A DNA stretch of 54,100 nt from JAYZQT01 sp964412235 (GCA_964412235.1 CAYPNT010000012.1:1-54100), one strand, 5' to 3'. Shown: positions 1 through 9,617, numbered from the stretch's first letter. Numbers and translations are program-made. The notes: generated from the letters alone by a model not told the origin.

Positions 1-180
1 AGGAATTTTAATCCCCCAGCAGCAACGTGTGGAAAAATTTGCATTGCGGAAGTTGAAGAAATTGTGCCCACGGGTGCTCTCGATCCCGACATGATCCATA
101 CGCCGGGCATATATGTTAACCGGCTAGTGCAGGGTCTACATGAGAAGCGAATTGAACAACGCACTGTCCGTGCAGCCTAG
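1..180 (+). CDS. scoA: 3-oxoacid CoA-transferase subunit A, C-terminal end (partial)
   Basis: Open from the first base to a TAG stop at 178-180, giving the last 59 residues. The peptide runs from RNFNPPAATCGKICIAEVEE to a tail with PTGALDPDMIHTPGIYVNRL, which is the typical end of the alpha subunit of succinyl-CoA:3-ketoacid CoA transferase. That enzyme moves CoA from succinyl-CoA to acetoacetate in ketone-body and short-chain acid use. The beta subunit gene starts 15 bases downstream, so the two form an operon. The start lies outside the window. Confidence 0.9.
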   Translation, partial: RNFNPPAATCGKICIAEVEEIVPTGALDPDMIHTPGIYVNRLVQGLHEKRIEQRTVRAA

Positions 181-195
181 AAAGGAATTAGAATT

Positions 196-819
196 ATGTG
201 GGACCGAAACCAGATGGCCAAGCGCGCCGCCGAGGAACTCCGCGATGGATGGTATGTTAATCTTGGTATTGGCATTCCAACATTAGTCAGCAACTACATT
301 CCGGAGGGCATTGATGTTACGTTACAATCAGAAAACGGCATGCTCGGTATTGGTCCTTTCCCCACAGAGGAAAAAATTGACGCCGATCTCATTAATGCTG
401 GAAAACAGACTGTAACTGCTCTGGACCGAACATCTTATTTCGGTAGCGACCTGTCCTTTGCAATGATCCGTGGCGGTAAAATAGACATGGCTATTCTGGG
501 GGCCATGGAAGTCTCGGAACGTGGAGATCTTGCAAACTGGATGATTCCCGGAAAATTAGTCAAAGGCATGGGAGGCGCGATGGATCTCGTAGCAGGCGTC
601 CGCCGAGTAATTATTGTTATGGACCACACCAGCAAATCAGGGGATTCAAAACTCCTCAAAGAGTGCACACTCCCACTAACTGGAAAAAGTGTTGTAGACC
701 GAATTATTACCAACCTGGGAGTTTTTGATGTTGTGGAAAAAGGTCTTAGAATTATTGAGTTAGCCGACGGAATCAGCCCAGAAGACGTGCATCAAGCGAC
801 CGAGGCAACGTTAATTTAA
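196..819 (+). CDS. scoB: 3-oxoacid CoA-transferase subunit B
   Basis: A 207-residue protein, normal length for the beta subunit. It forms the active enzyme with ScoA and carries the catalytic glutamate. That residue is visible as E46 in the SENGMLG motif, after the glycine-rich LGIGIPTL stretch (residues 23-30). Other family signatures are GGKIDMAILGAMEVSERGDL and the MGGAMDL segment. An AAAGGA ribosome site precedes the ATG. The gene ends with TAA and faces msrP across a 55-bp gap in which I see no clear terminator. I infer a cytoplasmic CoA-transfer role; the exact acyl substrate could be another 3-oxoacid. Confidence 0.93.
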   Translation: MWDRNQMAKRAAEELRDGWYVNLGIGIPTLVSNYIPEGIDVTLQSENGMLGIGPFPTEEKIDADLINAGKQTVTALDRTSYFGSDLSFAMIRGGKIDMAILGAMEVSERGDLANWMIPGKLVKGMGGAMDLVAGVRRVIIVMDHTSKSGDSKLLKECTLPLTGKSVVDRIITNLGVFDVVEKGLRIIELADGISPEDVHQATEATLI

Positions 820-874
820 TCTCAGTTTTTGTTAAAAATAACCAACCCTAGCCGTGCGGGAAAAATGGTTCTTC

Positions 875-1849
875 TTACATAAAAAGGTTCTCACCTCTCA
901 TAGCAGTATATAGATGGGCCACTTGTTCACCGTAACCATTGTAAATTTGAGTGGGTACACGTCTACCAGTTCCTAAAAGCCGCTCCGTAGACTGGCTCCA
1001 ACGTGGGTGTGGCACATCAGGGTTGACGTTGGCCCAAAACCCATATTCATGAGGTTGAATGCGTTCCCAAAAACTTTTTGGACGTTTTTCGGCAAAAGTA
1101 AAACGGACAATGGATTTTATCTGCTTAAATCCATACTTCCACGGCACAATAAGCCGAAGCGGTGCCCCGTTTTGCTTCGGCATCGGTTTGCCGTAAGCAC
1201 CCGTCCCTATCATCGAAAGCTCGTTTTGTGCTTCTTTGATTGTGACAGCCTCACGATACGGCCAAGGATACCAATATTGACGCTGACCGTAAGCGGTTTC
1301 TTTATCAACAAAACTTTCCATTACCATGAATTTCGCGCTCGTAAGGGGTCTTGCATAATGCAATAATTCCCTGATCGGAAAGCCCGTCCATGGGACGGCG
1401 ATCGCCCACGCCTCCACGCAACGATGACGATAAAGCCGTTCTTCAAGTGGCATTTGTTTCAAAAGCATTTCAAAGTCGATTACCTTTTCTTTCTCCACCA
1501 GACCGTCAATCACAACTTTCCAGGGCTGGGTACGTAGTTTTTGGGCTGCCTGCCAAATATTTTTGTGTGAACCAAACTCATAAAAATTGTTGTAGGTAGT
1601 GGCTATTTTTTCGGGCGTAATGCCCCGATCTAGTTTGTATTTGGTGTTTCTTTCTGCGGGGTAGCGGGATAGCGGGGAATCAATTTCTCTCCGCAAATCC
1701 GCGTACGCGGTGGAGTTAAACGGAAAACCACAAGAGAGAATAGAGCCGGCAGCAATAGATTGACATAATTGTCGGCGTCGCAAGAAATATGACTCGTCTG
1801 TTGCACTGGAACTACGTAATTCCCACAGTGGTTTAGCTTTAGTAAACAC
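875..1849 (-). CDS. msrP: Protein-methionine-sulfoxide reductase catalytic subunit MsrP (YedY)
   Basis: A 324-residue molybdopterin oxidoreductase of the sulfite-oxidase fold that repairs oxidised methionines in periplasmic proteins. A twin-arginine signal is visible near residues 23-45 (LRRRQLCQSIAAGSIL). The molybdenum-ligand cysteine is C144 in YRHRCVEAWAIAVPW. Other family motifs are YNNFYEFG, NGAPLRLIVPWKYGFKQIKS, and ANVNPDVPHPRWSQ near the C terminus. The start is a GTG at 1849 with AAAGG directly against it, so the exact start is uncertain. No gene for the haem partner MsrQ (YedZ) lies next to it. The cofactor genes mobB, moeA, moaD and moaE lie about 11 kb away in this window. Confidence 0.93.
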   Translation of the reverse strand: MFTKAKPLWELRSSSATDESYFLRRRQLCQSIAAGSILSCGFPFNSTAYADLRREIDSPLSRYPAERNTKYKLDRGITPEKIATTYNNFYEFGSHKNIWQAAQKLRTQPWKVVIDGLVEKEKVIDFEMLLKQMPLEERLYRHRCVEAWAIAVPWTGFPIRELLHYARPLTSAKFMVMESFVDKETAYGQRQYWYPWPYREAVTIKEAQNELSMIGTGAYGKPMPKQNGAPLRLIVPWKYGFKQIKSIVRFTFAEKRPKSFWERIQPHEYGFWANVNPDVPHPRWSQSTERLLGTGRRVPTQIYNGYGEQVAHLYTAMRGENLFM

Positions 1850-1950
1850 CTTTAAAATCCTTTGGTGCTGCTACACCCGTAATTGCCGACTAACCTTGGA
1901 ATATTGGCGAACACAGCTATCTAGGTAGAGCAGAAATCGTTTTGCCGCCA

Positions 1951-3981
1951 CTAATTAGCCCGATCTGCCTCTTTTGCTTCAGCCCGCTGCGCTACTATCT
2001 GATCTGCCACACGCCCGGAAAGTTCTTGAAGATGGTCAAATTCAGCACAATAGGTACCCACACCCTGGCTTAAAGACCGAAGTTCAATAATAAGGTCATG
2101 GATTTCGGACTCAGGCATGTTAGCAAACAGAGTATCCCATCCAGTCCAACCACCCTTTGCCTCAAAACCTAGAATCTGACCACGTCGACCACTGACTAAA
2201 CCATGTACTTTGTTCGTATAGTCCGAGGGGACATCTATACTTACCTTGACAATGGGCTCGAGAAGCACCGGTGCGCATTTTGGCATTCCCTCGCTCATTG
2301 CAAGCCGCGCAGCGAGTTTAAAGGACATTTCATTACTGTCCACCGCGTGAAATTGTCCATCAGTCAATGTCACCGCAAAATCCACTACTGGAAAACCGAG
2401 AGGCCCTTCTGCCGCATATTCCTTGACACCAGCTTCAACAGCCGGAATGTATTGTCTAGGAACTGCCCCTCCCACAATTTTATTGGTAAATTGGATACCC
2501 GCCCCTCTTGGTTGAGGCTCAATATCAACATGAACATCACCAAACATTCCATGCCCCCCAGTCTGACGCTTAAAACGTCCATGTTGGGATACAGTTTTCT
2601 TTATAGTTTCCTTATAGGGGACGTTTGGGACCGATGACACCGTCGCGACGTTATATTTATTCTTCAATTTTTCGAGCGAAACCTGGAGATGAATATCTCC
2701 CTGCCCATGCAGAACAAGCTCGTGCGTATCCTCATTTTGTCGAAAGTTAAGAGATGGATCCTCCTCTTGTAGCCGTTGCAACCCTGTCGACAATTTTACT
2801 TCGTCACTGCGGTTTTCTGGGGTTATAGCCATTGAATAGACCGAACTTAAAATTTCTGGCCAATGTGAATTATCCGGTTCTGTTCCTGAATCCGTCAACA
2901 GGTCTCCGGTACGGACCGCATCCATACGGCCAAGCCCCACCACGTCGCCTGCCGCCGCAGACGATAGTTTTTGGATCTCTGCCCCTATGAGTTTTTGCAT
3001 ACCTCCAATTCGGACCCCTCCCAAAGTTTGGCCATCCTTTATGTTGCCTGACCAAATACGCGCGAGGGATACCTTTCCACTATGTTGAGCGTGATAGGTT
3101 TTAAACACCTGAGCTGATGCCTCTCCCCCAGGGTCAAAGCCTAAGTTTTCAGCTCGCAAGGAAGGTTGGGGGGCTTCATGACGCAGGGCTTTTAACACTC
3201 TCCGAATTCCGTGATTTTTTTCTGCAGAACCAAAATATACTGGGACGAGTTGCCCCCTTCTCATAGCCTCTGCAGCTTTTTCGTATATTTCATCCACATC
3301 AGGGATTTCATCCTCTAACAGCTTTTCCAAAATTGAATCGTCAAAATCCGCAACAGTTTCAAGCATTTCACCACGTGCTGTTTCAATTTCTTCTGTTAAA
3401 TCGGATGGAAATTCTATCTCGTTTGACTCGGCACCATTAACGTAGCTGTATGCACGCCTACTAATCAGGTCCACATAGCCCGTTACAGATTCATTTTCGG
3501 TAATTGGGTATTCTCGGAGCAATAACGGCTTGTTAGATACTGCGCGAATAGCAGCAACCACATCAGGTATTTGGGCTGTTAGGGTATCCACTTTATTGAT
3601 AAAAATCATGTGAGGGGTATCTCTGTTTTCAAGCGCTTTAAAAATTGGCGACAGCGTTGTAGCGCGCTCGAGGACAGGTTCAACTACAAGAACAGCTGTA
3701 TCAGCAACATTCAGCGCATTAAGATATTCCTGCATTAGTTCGATAGAACCGGGGCAGTCTAGAAGTGTCCAGTCGTCCCCGAGATAATTCATACCACTGT
3801 AGGATATTTCCGTGCTCATTTGCCGTCCTCGGGCCTCTGGGGAGGCATCTCCGACGGTATTTCCCTCTTTAATTGTTCCCTTGCGGTGGATAACCCCCGC
3901 AGTGAATAAGAGACTTTCTAAAACTGTGGTTTTGCCACAGAGATATGGCCCAACAATTGCCGCGCAGCGAGAACCGCCCAT
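1951..3981 (-). CDS. Elongation factor G-like GTPase (EF-G paralogue)
   Basis: A 676-residue translational GTPase with EF-G layout: GTP-binding domain, domain II, then domains III-V. Visible G motifs are the P-loop GPYLCGKT (residues 11-18), DCPG (75-78) and NKVD (129-132). In canonical EF-G the G3 motif is DTPGH; here it is DCPGS, so the His that activates hydrolysis is missing. The later GRFKRQTGGHGMFGDVHVDIEP and the domain V end match EF-G-like proteins of uncertain role rather than the essential fusA. GGAGGA four bases before the ATG supports the start. It stands alone after aspB. Possible roles include ribosome recycling or stress translation, but that is inference from the family. Confidence 0.88.
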   Translation of the reverse strand: MGGSRCAAIVGPYLCGKTTVLESLLFTAGVIHRKGTIKEGNTVGDASPEARGRQMSTEISYSGMNYLGDDWTLLDCPGSIELMQEYLNALNVADTAVLVVEPVLERATTLSPIFKALENRDTPHMIFINKVDTLTAQIPDVVAAIRAVSNKPLLLREYPITENESVTGYVDLISRRAYSYVNGAESNEIEFPSDLTEEIETARGEMLETVADFDDSILEKLLEDEIPDVDEIYEKAAEAMRRGQLVPVYFGSAEKNHGIRRVLKALRHEAPQPSLRAENLGFDPGGEASAQVFKTYHAQHSGKVSLARIWSGNIKDGQTLGGVRIGGMQKLIGAEIQKLSSAAAGDVVGLGRMDAVRTGDLLTDSGTEPDNSHWPEILSSVYSMAITPENRSDEVKLSTGLQRLQEEDPSLNFRQNEDTHELVLHGQGDIHLQVSLEKLKNKYNVATVSSVPNVPYKETIKKTVSQHGRFKRQTGGHGMFGDVHVDIEPQPRGAGIQFTNKIVGGAVPRQYIPAVEAGVKEYAAEGPLGFPVVDFAVTLTDGQFHAVDSNEMSFKLAARLAMSEGMPKCAPVLLEPIVKVSIDVPSDYTNKVHGLVSGRRGQILGFEAKGGWTGWDTLFANMPESEIHDLIIELRSLSQGVGTYCAEFDHLQELSGRVADQIVAQRAEAKEADRAN

Positions 3982-4064
3982 ATTTTCCTCCCAAAAGCCA
4001 ATTGCCTAGTGGTGAATTTTACAATGCCGACTAAGGCACCTTTTGTTTCTCAATCAGCCGTATA

Positions 4065-4092
4065 ATATTATCTAAGTTTCTATTTTGGACAA
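4065..4092 (-). promoter_or_regulatory. Candidate sigma-70 promoter for the EF-G-like gene
   Basis: Read on the minus strand, TTGTCC (4087-4092) and TAATAT (4065-4070) are separated by 16 bases, about 85 bases before the ATG at 3981. The elements are imperfect and the match rests on pattern alone. Confidence 0.35.
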
Positions 4093-4136
4093 TCTACCCC
4101 TATCTACGCAAGGGATAAGAAAAGGAATACCAGAAA

Positions 4137-5339
4137 CTAAATCAGAGCGGTACACGCGCGCTTTATGCGATTACAAGCATCTTTCAACAGATCAGCCGAA
4201 GTAGCATATGAAATGCGAAAAAAAGGCTCCAAGCCAAACGCGGCGCCGGGCACAACCGCCACACCTTCTGCCTCTAGTAGATAAGTACAAAACTCCGCAT
4301 CGTTATGAATTATGTCACCTGTGGGCATTTTTTTGCCGATTACACCAGCACAAGACGGATATACATAAAACGCACCGTCGGGCGAACTGCACTTAATTCC
4401 GGGCGTCATATTCAACATTGAAACAACTAAATCGCGGCGTTCCCGAAAACTTTGGTTATGTCGATCTATGAATTCTTGTGGTCCGTTCAACGCCTCGACA
4501 GCCGCAGCCTGACTAATCGAAGAGGTGTGAGTTGAGGACTGAGACTGTACCACCGTCATCGCACTTATGAGTTCACGCGGTCCAGCACCGTAGCCTAGCC
4601 TCCAACCCGTCATAGCATAAGTTTTGGATACACCGTTTAAGGTAAGTGTGCGATCGATAAGAGTGGGGTCTACCTGCGCAGGTGTAAAGAAACTAAAATT
4701 ATCATAAATAATATGTTCATACATATCGTCAGTCAGCAACCAAACATTTTCATGGCGCTTTAATATTTTGGTAAGTGCCAAAAGTTCATTCCTCGTATAA
4801 GCCGCCCCTGTTGGATTGCTTGGCGAGTTTAATAATACCCATTTAGTTTTTTGAGAAATTGACGCGTCGAGATCCGCCGGCGTTATTTTAAAATCATTCT
4901 CCTCCAACCCTTTTACGAATACCGGCGTTCCCTCTGCAAGCCGCACCATATCTGGGTAGGAAACCCAATATGGAGCAGGCACGACAACTTCGTCTCCTGG
5001 GTCCAAAGTTGCCATAAAAGCGTTATAAATTACCTGTTTCCCGCCACAACTAACAATCACCTGATCTGGCGCATAAATAAGTTCATTATCTCGCTCGAAT
5101 TTATCGCAAATGGCTTTGCGTAACTCGAGTGTACCCGGGATTGGGGTATATTTAGTATGCCCGTTGTCCAGTGCTTTTTTCGCGGCGGCAACAATATTGT
5201 TTGGTGTATCGAAATCAGGCTCACCAGCACCCAAGCCTATTATATTACGTCCCGAGCTTTTCAACTCAGCTACCTTTCCAGTCAAAACATTCGTCGGAGA
5301 GGGTTTAATTCGTGATAGGCGCTTAGCTAGTATCGTCAT
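4137..5339 (-). CDS. aspB: Pyridoxal-phosphate aspartate aminotransferase (type Ib)
   Basis: A 400-residue fold-type I aminotransferase. It converts aspartate and 2-oxoglutarate to oxaloacetate and glutamate; in many alphaproteobacteria the same enzyme also acts on prephenate. Visible features are the N-terminal IGLGAGEPDFDTP, the NPTGAAYTRNEL segment (NSPSNPTG, residues 171-178), and the cofactor-binding Lys239 in LNGVSKTYAMTGWRLGY. The C terminus carries the substrate-binding arginine in FFRISYA. Length is typical. It is divergent from uvrB, with about 90 bases between starts. No alphaproteobacterial LexA-type GTTC repeat was seen in that gap. Confidence 0.92.
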   Translation of the reverse strand: MTILAKRLSRIKPSPTNVLTGKVAELKSSGRNIIGLGAGEPDFDTPNNIVAAAKKALDNGHTKYTPIPGTLELRKAICDKFERDNELIYAPDQVIVSCGGKQVIYNAFMATLDPGDEVVVPAPYWVSYPDMVRLAEGTPVFVKGLEENDFKITPADLDASISQKTKWVLLNSPSNPTGAAYTRNELLALTKILKRHENVWLLTDDMYEHIIYDNFSFFTPAQVDPTLIDRTLTLNGVSKTYAMTGWRLGYGAGPRELISAMTVVQSQSSTHTSSISQAAAVEALNGPQEFIDRHNQSFRERRDLVVSMLNMTPGIKCSSPDGAFYVYPSCAGVIGKKMPTGDIIHNDAEFCTYLLEAEGVAVVPGAAFGLEPFFRISYATSADLLKDACNRIKRACTALI

Positions 5340-5428
5340 TGTGCGGAAACCTTTTCATCGCGAAATTACGCTTGCTAAGCATATCAGGCAACTAGAATTC
5401 GGTGTAAAGCTACGCCATATTGACAATT

Positions 5429-7549
5429 ATGAACAAATTGCAACCCAACTACTTGCGTTTCCCTAAACCCGATAACAGTACTTCATTTGAAATTACTTCA
5501 GAATTTGTACCGGCAGGCGATCAACCGCAGGCTATAGAAGAATTAATACAGGGCATTGATAATCAGGAAAAGGACCAAGTTTTGTTGGGGGTCACAGGGT
5601 CTGGAAAAACTTTCACCATAGCCCACGTAGTTCAAAATGTTGGACGGCCCACTATTGTGCTCGCGCCCAACAAAACACTGGCGGCCCAACTTTATGGAGA
5701 GATGAAAACTTTTTTCCCCAACAATGCCGTCGAATATTTTGTGTCCTATTACGATTACTATCAACCGGAAGCCTATGTTCCACGATCTGACACATATATT
5801 GAAAAGGACGCATCAATCAACGAACAAATAGACCGTATGCGACATTCTGCGACTAGAGCACTTCTTGAGCGGCGAGACGTTCTGATAGTAGCAAGCGTTT
5901 CCTGTATTTACGGGATAGGGTCGCTCGAATCATACCAATCAATGACCATACCGTTGAGAATTGGTGATTCGATAGAAATTTCCGAACTACTGAAAAATTT
6001 AGTGGGATTACAATATCGACGAAATGATCAAAATTTTTATCGAGGCACCTTTCGCGCGCGTGGAGATACAATTGATATCTTTCCCGCTCACTATGAAGAT
6101 CGGGCTTGGAAACTATCGTTCTTCGGCGAAGAAATAGAACGGATTAACGAGTTTGACCCACTAACTGGCGAAAACACTGGAAATCTAGACAGTGTAACCA
6201 TATACGCCAACAGTCACTACGTAACACCAAGGCCAACAATTCGGCAAGCTATACAGGAAATCAAGGGAGAACTAAAAGAACGTCTTCAGTCGTTGGAAAG
6301 GGACAACAAACTACTGGAAAAACAAAGACTTGAACAGCGAACAAACTTCGATCTCGAAATGTTAGAAACAACCGGGCATTGTGCAGGGATAGAAAATTAT
6401 TCCCGATATCTCACCGGTCGGGCACCGGGCGAACCCCCTCCTACCTTATTTGAATACATTCCGGATGACGCCTTGCTAATTGTGGACGAATGTCATGTCA
6501 CTGTGCCCCAGATCGGTGGAATGTTCCGTGGTGACTTTAATCGCAAGTCCACTCTAGCAGAGTTTGGCTTTAGACTTCCCTCCTGCGTAGATAATAGACC
6601 ATTAAAGTTTGAAGAATGGGATGTAATGAGGCCACAAACGATATACGTCTCAGCCACACCCGGCCCATGGGAACTAGATCAAACCGGCGGGATATTTGTT
6701 GAGCAGGTTATACGACCGACAGGATTAATAGACCCAGTCTGTATAGTTCGACCCGTTTCTAACCAAGTTGACGATTTGTTGTTTGAGTGCCGAGCAACTG
6801 CAAACAAGAATCAACGGACACTGGTTACTACCCTTACCAAGAGAATGGCCGAGGATTTGACGGAATATATGCACGATGCTGGCATGAAAGTACGGTATCT
6901 GCATTCGGATATAGACACACTCGAACGGATTGAAATTATACGTGATTTAAGACTTGGCGCGTTTGATGTACTTGTCGGTATCAACCTTCTTCGAGAGGGT
7001 CTAGACATACCGGAATGCGCGTTAGTTGCTATTCTTGACGCCGACAAGGAAGGGTTTTTAAGGTCTCGAACATCACTTATTCAGACCATTGGCCGGGCGG
7101 CTCGGAACATAGAAGGACGAGTTATCCTATATGCAGACAAAATAACTCATTCGATGGATTATGCCATAAATGAGACAAATCGCCGCCGCGAAAAACAGAA
7201 ACTTTACAACGCACATGCCGGAATTACGCCCGAAAGCATCAAAAAGGACATCACAGATATTTTGGAGAGCGTCTATTCAAATGATTCGGTCACTGTGGAT
7301 AGGGGCGTCGACGCCGATCAAAATCTAACTGGTCATAATTTAAAGGCCTACTTAGACGATCTCAATGAACGCATGCGAAATGCCGCAGCAAATCTTGAAT
7401 TTGAGGAAGCAGCGGGTTTGCGCGATGAAATTAGGCGTTTAGAACATTTGGAAATAGGCATTCCTGCAGGACCGCGCCGATTACAAGCTCGCATCAACTC
7501 TGCGAAGCGGAGCGGGCGCTATCGTAAACCCACGCGAAAAAAGACATAA
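5429..7549 (+). CDS. uvrB: Excinuclease ABC subunit UvrB
   Basis: A 706-residue nucleotide-excision-repair helicase-like subunit that verifies damage handed over by UvrA and recruits UvrC. Visible motifs are Walker A GVTGSGKT, the damage-clamping hairpin VSYYDYYQPEAYVP, the DECHVT Walker B, helicase motif VLVGINLLREGLDIPE with ARNIEGRVILYAD, and a C-terminal UVR domain (NLEFEEAAGLRDEIRRLE) that contacts UvrC. I chose the ATG at 5429; a TTG three codons earlier (5420) is also in frame. A hairpin with a long T run follows the stop. uvrC lies about 3 kb downstream on the same strand. Confidence 0.97.
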   Translation: MNKLQPNYLRFPKPDNSTSFEITSEFVPAGDQPQAIEELIQGIDNQEKDQVLLGVTGSGKTFTIAHVVQNVGRPTIVLAPNKTLAAQLYGEMKTFFPNNAVEYFVSYYDYYQPEAYVPRSDTYIEKDASINEQIDRMRHSATRALLERRDVLIVASVSCIYGIGSLESYQSMTIPLRIGDSIEISELLKNLVGLQYRRNDQNFYRGTFRARGDTIDIFPAHYEDRAWKLSFFGEEIERINEFDPLTGENTGNLDSVTIYANSHYVTPRPTIRQAIQEIKGELKERLQSLERDNKLLEKQRLEQRTNFDLEMLETTGHCAGIENYSRYLTGRAPGEPPPTLFEYIPDDALLIVDECHVTVPQIGGMFRGDFNRKSTLAEFGFRLPSCVDNRPLKFEEWDVMRPQTIYVSATPGPWELDQTGGIFVEQVIRPTGLIDPVCIVRPVSNQVDDLLFECRATANKNQRTLVTTLTKRMAEDLTEYMHDAGMKVRYLHSDIDTLERIEIIRDLRLGAFDVLVGINLLREGLDIPECALVAILDADKEGFLRSRTSLIQTIGRAARNIEGRVILYADKITHSMDYAINETNRRREKQKLYNAHAGITPESIKKDITDILESVYSNDSVTVDRGVDADQNLTGHNLKAYLDDLNERMRNAAANLEFEEAAGLRDEIRRLEHLEIGIPAGPRRLQARINSAKRSGRYRKPTRKKT

Positions 7550-7592
7550 AAGCAATAACCACAATCTAACAGTTTTGGTACAATAGGCTTTT

Positions 7593-7618
7593 GAGGCCTG
7601 TGGCTCGTTTTTTTTTTT
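7593..7618 (+). terminator. Rho-independent terminator after uvrB
   Basis: A GC-rich stem, GAG(G)CC paired with GGCTC around a TGT loop (7593-7606), is followed by G and a run of 11 T (7608-7618). It lies 44 bases after the uvrB stop. One base is bulged, so the stem is short but the T run is strong. Confidence 0.7.
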
Positions 7619-7758
7619 GGCTTAACCAATATCCGAATTCATTATGATCAAAAGATAAAGAATAACCTGAAAGACATCTTCTAACGAAAACAAATGACCG
7701 GGACGAAAGAGAGTAAAATTATTTCTACCTATGAGTATAGATATTTCCAATTAGATAG

Positions 7759-8772
7759 ATGACAACATATTTTCTTATTTTAGCCGGGTTCTGTCTCCTG
7801 TTAGCTGGGGGTGAGGGGACTGTACGGGGGTCAGTATTGCTGGCAAAAACAGTCGGTATATCACCGATGATTATAGGTCTTATAGTGGTGGGGTTTGGCA
7901 CCTCGTTGCCGGAGTTATTAGTCGGTATTAAGGCAGCAGTAATCAGCGCTCCTGGGCTGGTCGTTGGTAACGTTCTCGGCAGCAACGTTGCGAATCTTCT
8001 ACTCATCTTAGGTGCGGCGATAGTAGTAACGCCATTTTCCCTTAAACCCAGCATTATATGGTTCGATGCATTAGCTATAATGTTAGCGACTTTGTTGTTT
8101 TTCTTCTTTGCCTTTACTGGGCAATTGGCCCCATGGAAAGGGTTAGTATTACTGATTTTTATGTTGGTCTTCGTTGCCCTTACGCTACGCCGCAATTTAA
8201 AGAACAAAAACAACAGGCCAGACAAGCCTAATGAGATAAATGTAGAAACCACGTTATTTTCTAAGGAATATCGCAGCACAACATTAAGCCTTTGGGTATC
8301 AAATAGGCCCATCATGAGTTCCGCAACATTTATCGTCACGGGTATTATAATCATGGTTAGCGGGGCGGAATTATTAGTGGATAGTGCAACAGCATTGGCT
8401 GTGGAATTTGGGGTTCCGAACGAAATAATTGGACTTACGGTAATAGCAATCGGAACGTCTTTGCCAGAACTCGCGACAGCAATAGTCGCCGCTTATAAAA
8501 AACACCCAGATCTATGTGTGGGTAATGTCGTGGGTAGTAATATATTTAATTTGTGCGGTATAGCGGGTATCATCGCGTTGGTAACACCTTTGCCGATCTC
8601 GGAGGCTATCAAAAATTTCGACCTTTTGGTGCTTTTGACTGCAACAGGGTGTATCTTTTTCTTTTTAGTCAGCGGGCTTAGATTACCGAGATTATTTGGT
8701 ATGACCCTTATAGGATTTTACGTTGTATATATTGTTGCCCAATACGTTGGGATCAATGCTGCTATAACCTAA
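7759..8772 (+). CDS. Calcium/sodium antiporter, CaCA family (YrbG-like)
   Basis: A 337-residue inner-membrane cation exchanger with about ten hydrophobic segments. It contains both inverted alpha repeats of the family: GFGTSLPELLVG (45-56) with GNVLGSN (70-76), and AIGTSLPELATA (230-241) with GNVVGSN (255-261). A charged cytoplasmic loop (about 145-172) separates the two halves, as in YrbG and bacterial exchangers. The ion pair cannot be read from sequence; Na+/Ca2+ is the family default. The gene follows the uvrB terminator, so it probably has its own promoter. No clear ribosome site precedes the ATG. Confidence 0.9.
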   Translation: MTTYFLILAGFCLLLAGGEGTVRGSVLLAKTVGISPMIIGLIVVGFGTSLPELLVGIKAAVISAPGLVVGNVLGSNVANLLLILGAAIVVTPFSLKPSIIWFDALAIMLATLLFFFFAFTGQLAPWKGLVLLIFMLVFVALTLRRNLKNKNNRPDKPNEINVETTLFSKEYRSTTLSLWVSNRPIMSSATFIVTGIIIMVSGAELLVDSATALAVEFGVPNEIIGLTVIAIGTSLPELATAIVAAYKKHPDLCVGNVVGSNIFNLCGIAGIIALVTPLPISEAIKNFDLLVLLTATGCIFFFLVSGLRLPRLFGMTLIGFYVVYIVAQYVGINAAIT

Positions 8773-8821
8773 CGAACAATCTATCCCTTAATTAGATCGT
8801 AGATATAAGGTTCTGAGCGCC

Positions 8822-9586
8822 ATGAAAACAATCAAGCATGCTTTAGTGACAGGAGGCGCAAAACGCATTGGCGCAGCAATCACAAAGGGGCTCGCACTCG
8901 ACGGATGGACCGTGGGGATCCATTGCCACACCTCTGTTGACGAGGCGCACGCTTTATCCAAAGACCTGGTAAAACAAGGGGCCAGAACTTATACACTGGA
9001 AGCAGACCTCACGGATCAAACCAGACTAGACAATCTCATCTCGGAGGCTATTAAAGTCGCGGGCCCTTTAACTTGTCTGATCAACAATGCGTCTGTATTT
9101 GAACCTGATGATGTCAATTCATTCTCGAGGCGCAGTTGGAACTTACATTTAGATATAAATTTGTGGGCGCCTACCCGTCTTTCTCAAAGTTTTGCAACAA
9201 ATTTTCCTAGTGAACAGCTAGGAAATATAATCAATATTGCCGACCAACGTGTAATGGGCGTACCTCCGGACTTTCTTTCATATACAATTAGCAAATCCGC
9301 ATTGTGGACGATGACCCAAAGTCTCGCAATCACGTTGGCACCATCAATTCGCGTAAACGCAATTGGCCCTGGACCAACATTACCCAGTCCCAGACAAAAT
9401 ATTGAAGATTTTCGGCAACAAGCATCTCACATGCCACTGGGAACGGGCGCTAGTCCAGAAGAGATCGGTCTAGGAGTCCGTTACATACTCTCGACCCCAT
9501 CACTAACCGGGCAATTGATTACACTTGACGGCGGGCAACACCTAGGATGGGATTTTCCAGACGAGGGTAGCCCGGTATTAGAGTAA
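8822..9586 (+). CDS. Short-chain reductase, FolM-like (pteridine reductase type)
   Basis: A 254-residue Rossmann-fold SDR enzyme. The cofactor motif TGGAKRIG (10-17) has the Arg typical of pteridine reductases and FolM, and points to NADPH use. The INNAS strand (87-91) and the catalytic Tyr154-x3-Lys158 (YTISK) are intact. folB follows 31 bases downstream on the same strand, so the context supports reduction of a dihydropterin or dihydrofolate: FolM makes tetrahydromonapterin and has weak dihydrofolate reductase activity. A generic SDR cannot be excluded. Length is normal for the family. Confidence 0.82.
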   Translation: MKTIKHALVTGGAKRIGAAITKGLALDGWTVGIHCHTSVDEAHALSKDLVKQGARTYTLEADLTDQTRLDNLISEAIKVAGPLTCLINNASVFEPDDVNSFSRRSWNLHLDINLWAPTRLSQSFATNFPSEQLGNIINIADQRVMGVPPDFLSYTISKSALWTMTQSLAITLAPSIRVNAIGPGPTLPSPRQNIEDFRQQASHMPLGTGASPEEIGLGVRYILSTPSLTGQLITLDGGQHLGWDFPDEGSPVLE

Positions 9587-9617
9587 TGGGTCACCAATAC
9601 AACATTACAGGAATAAA

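Noticed and set aside
5340..5428. SOS (LexA) box upstream of uvrB
   Set aside because: No GTTC-N7-GTTC or similar repeat was seen in the aspB-uvrB gap.
7725..8354. 209-codon open frame antisense to the antiporter gene
   Set aside because: It covers the well-supported CaCA gene and shows no family features.
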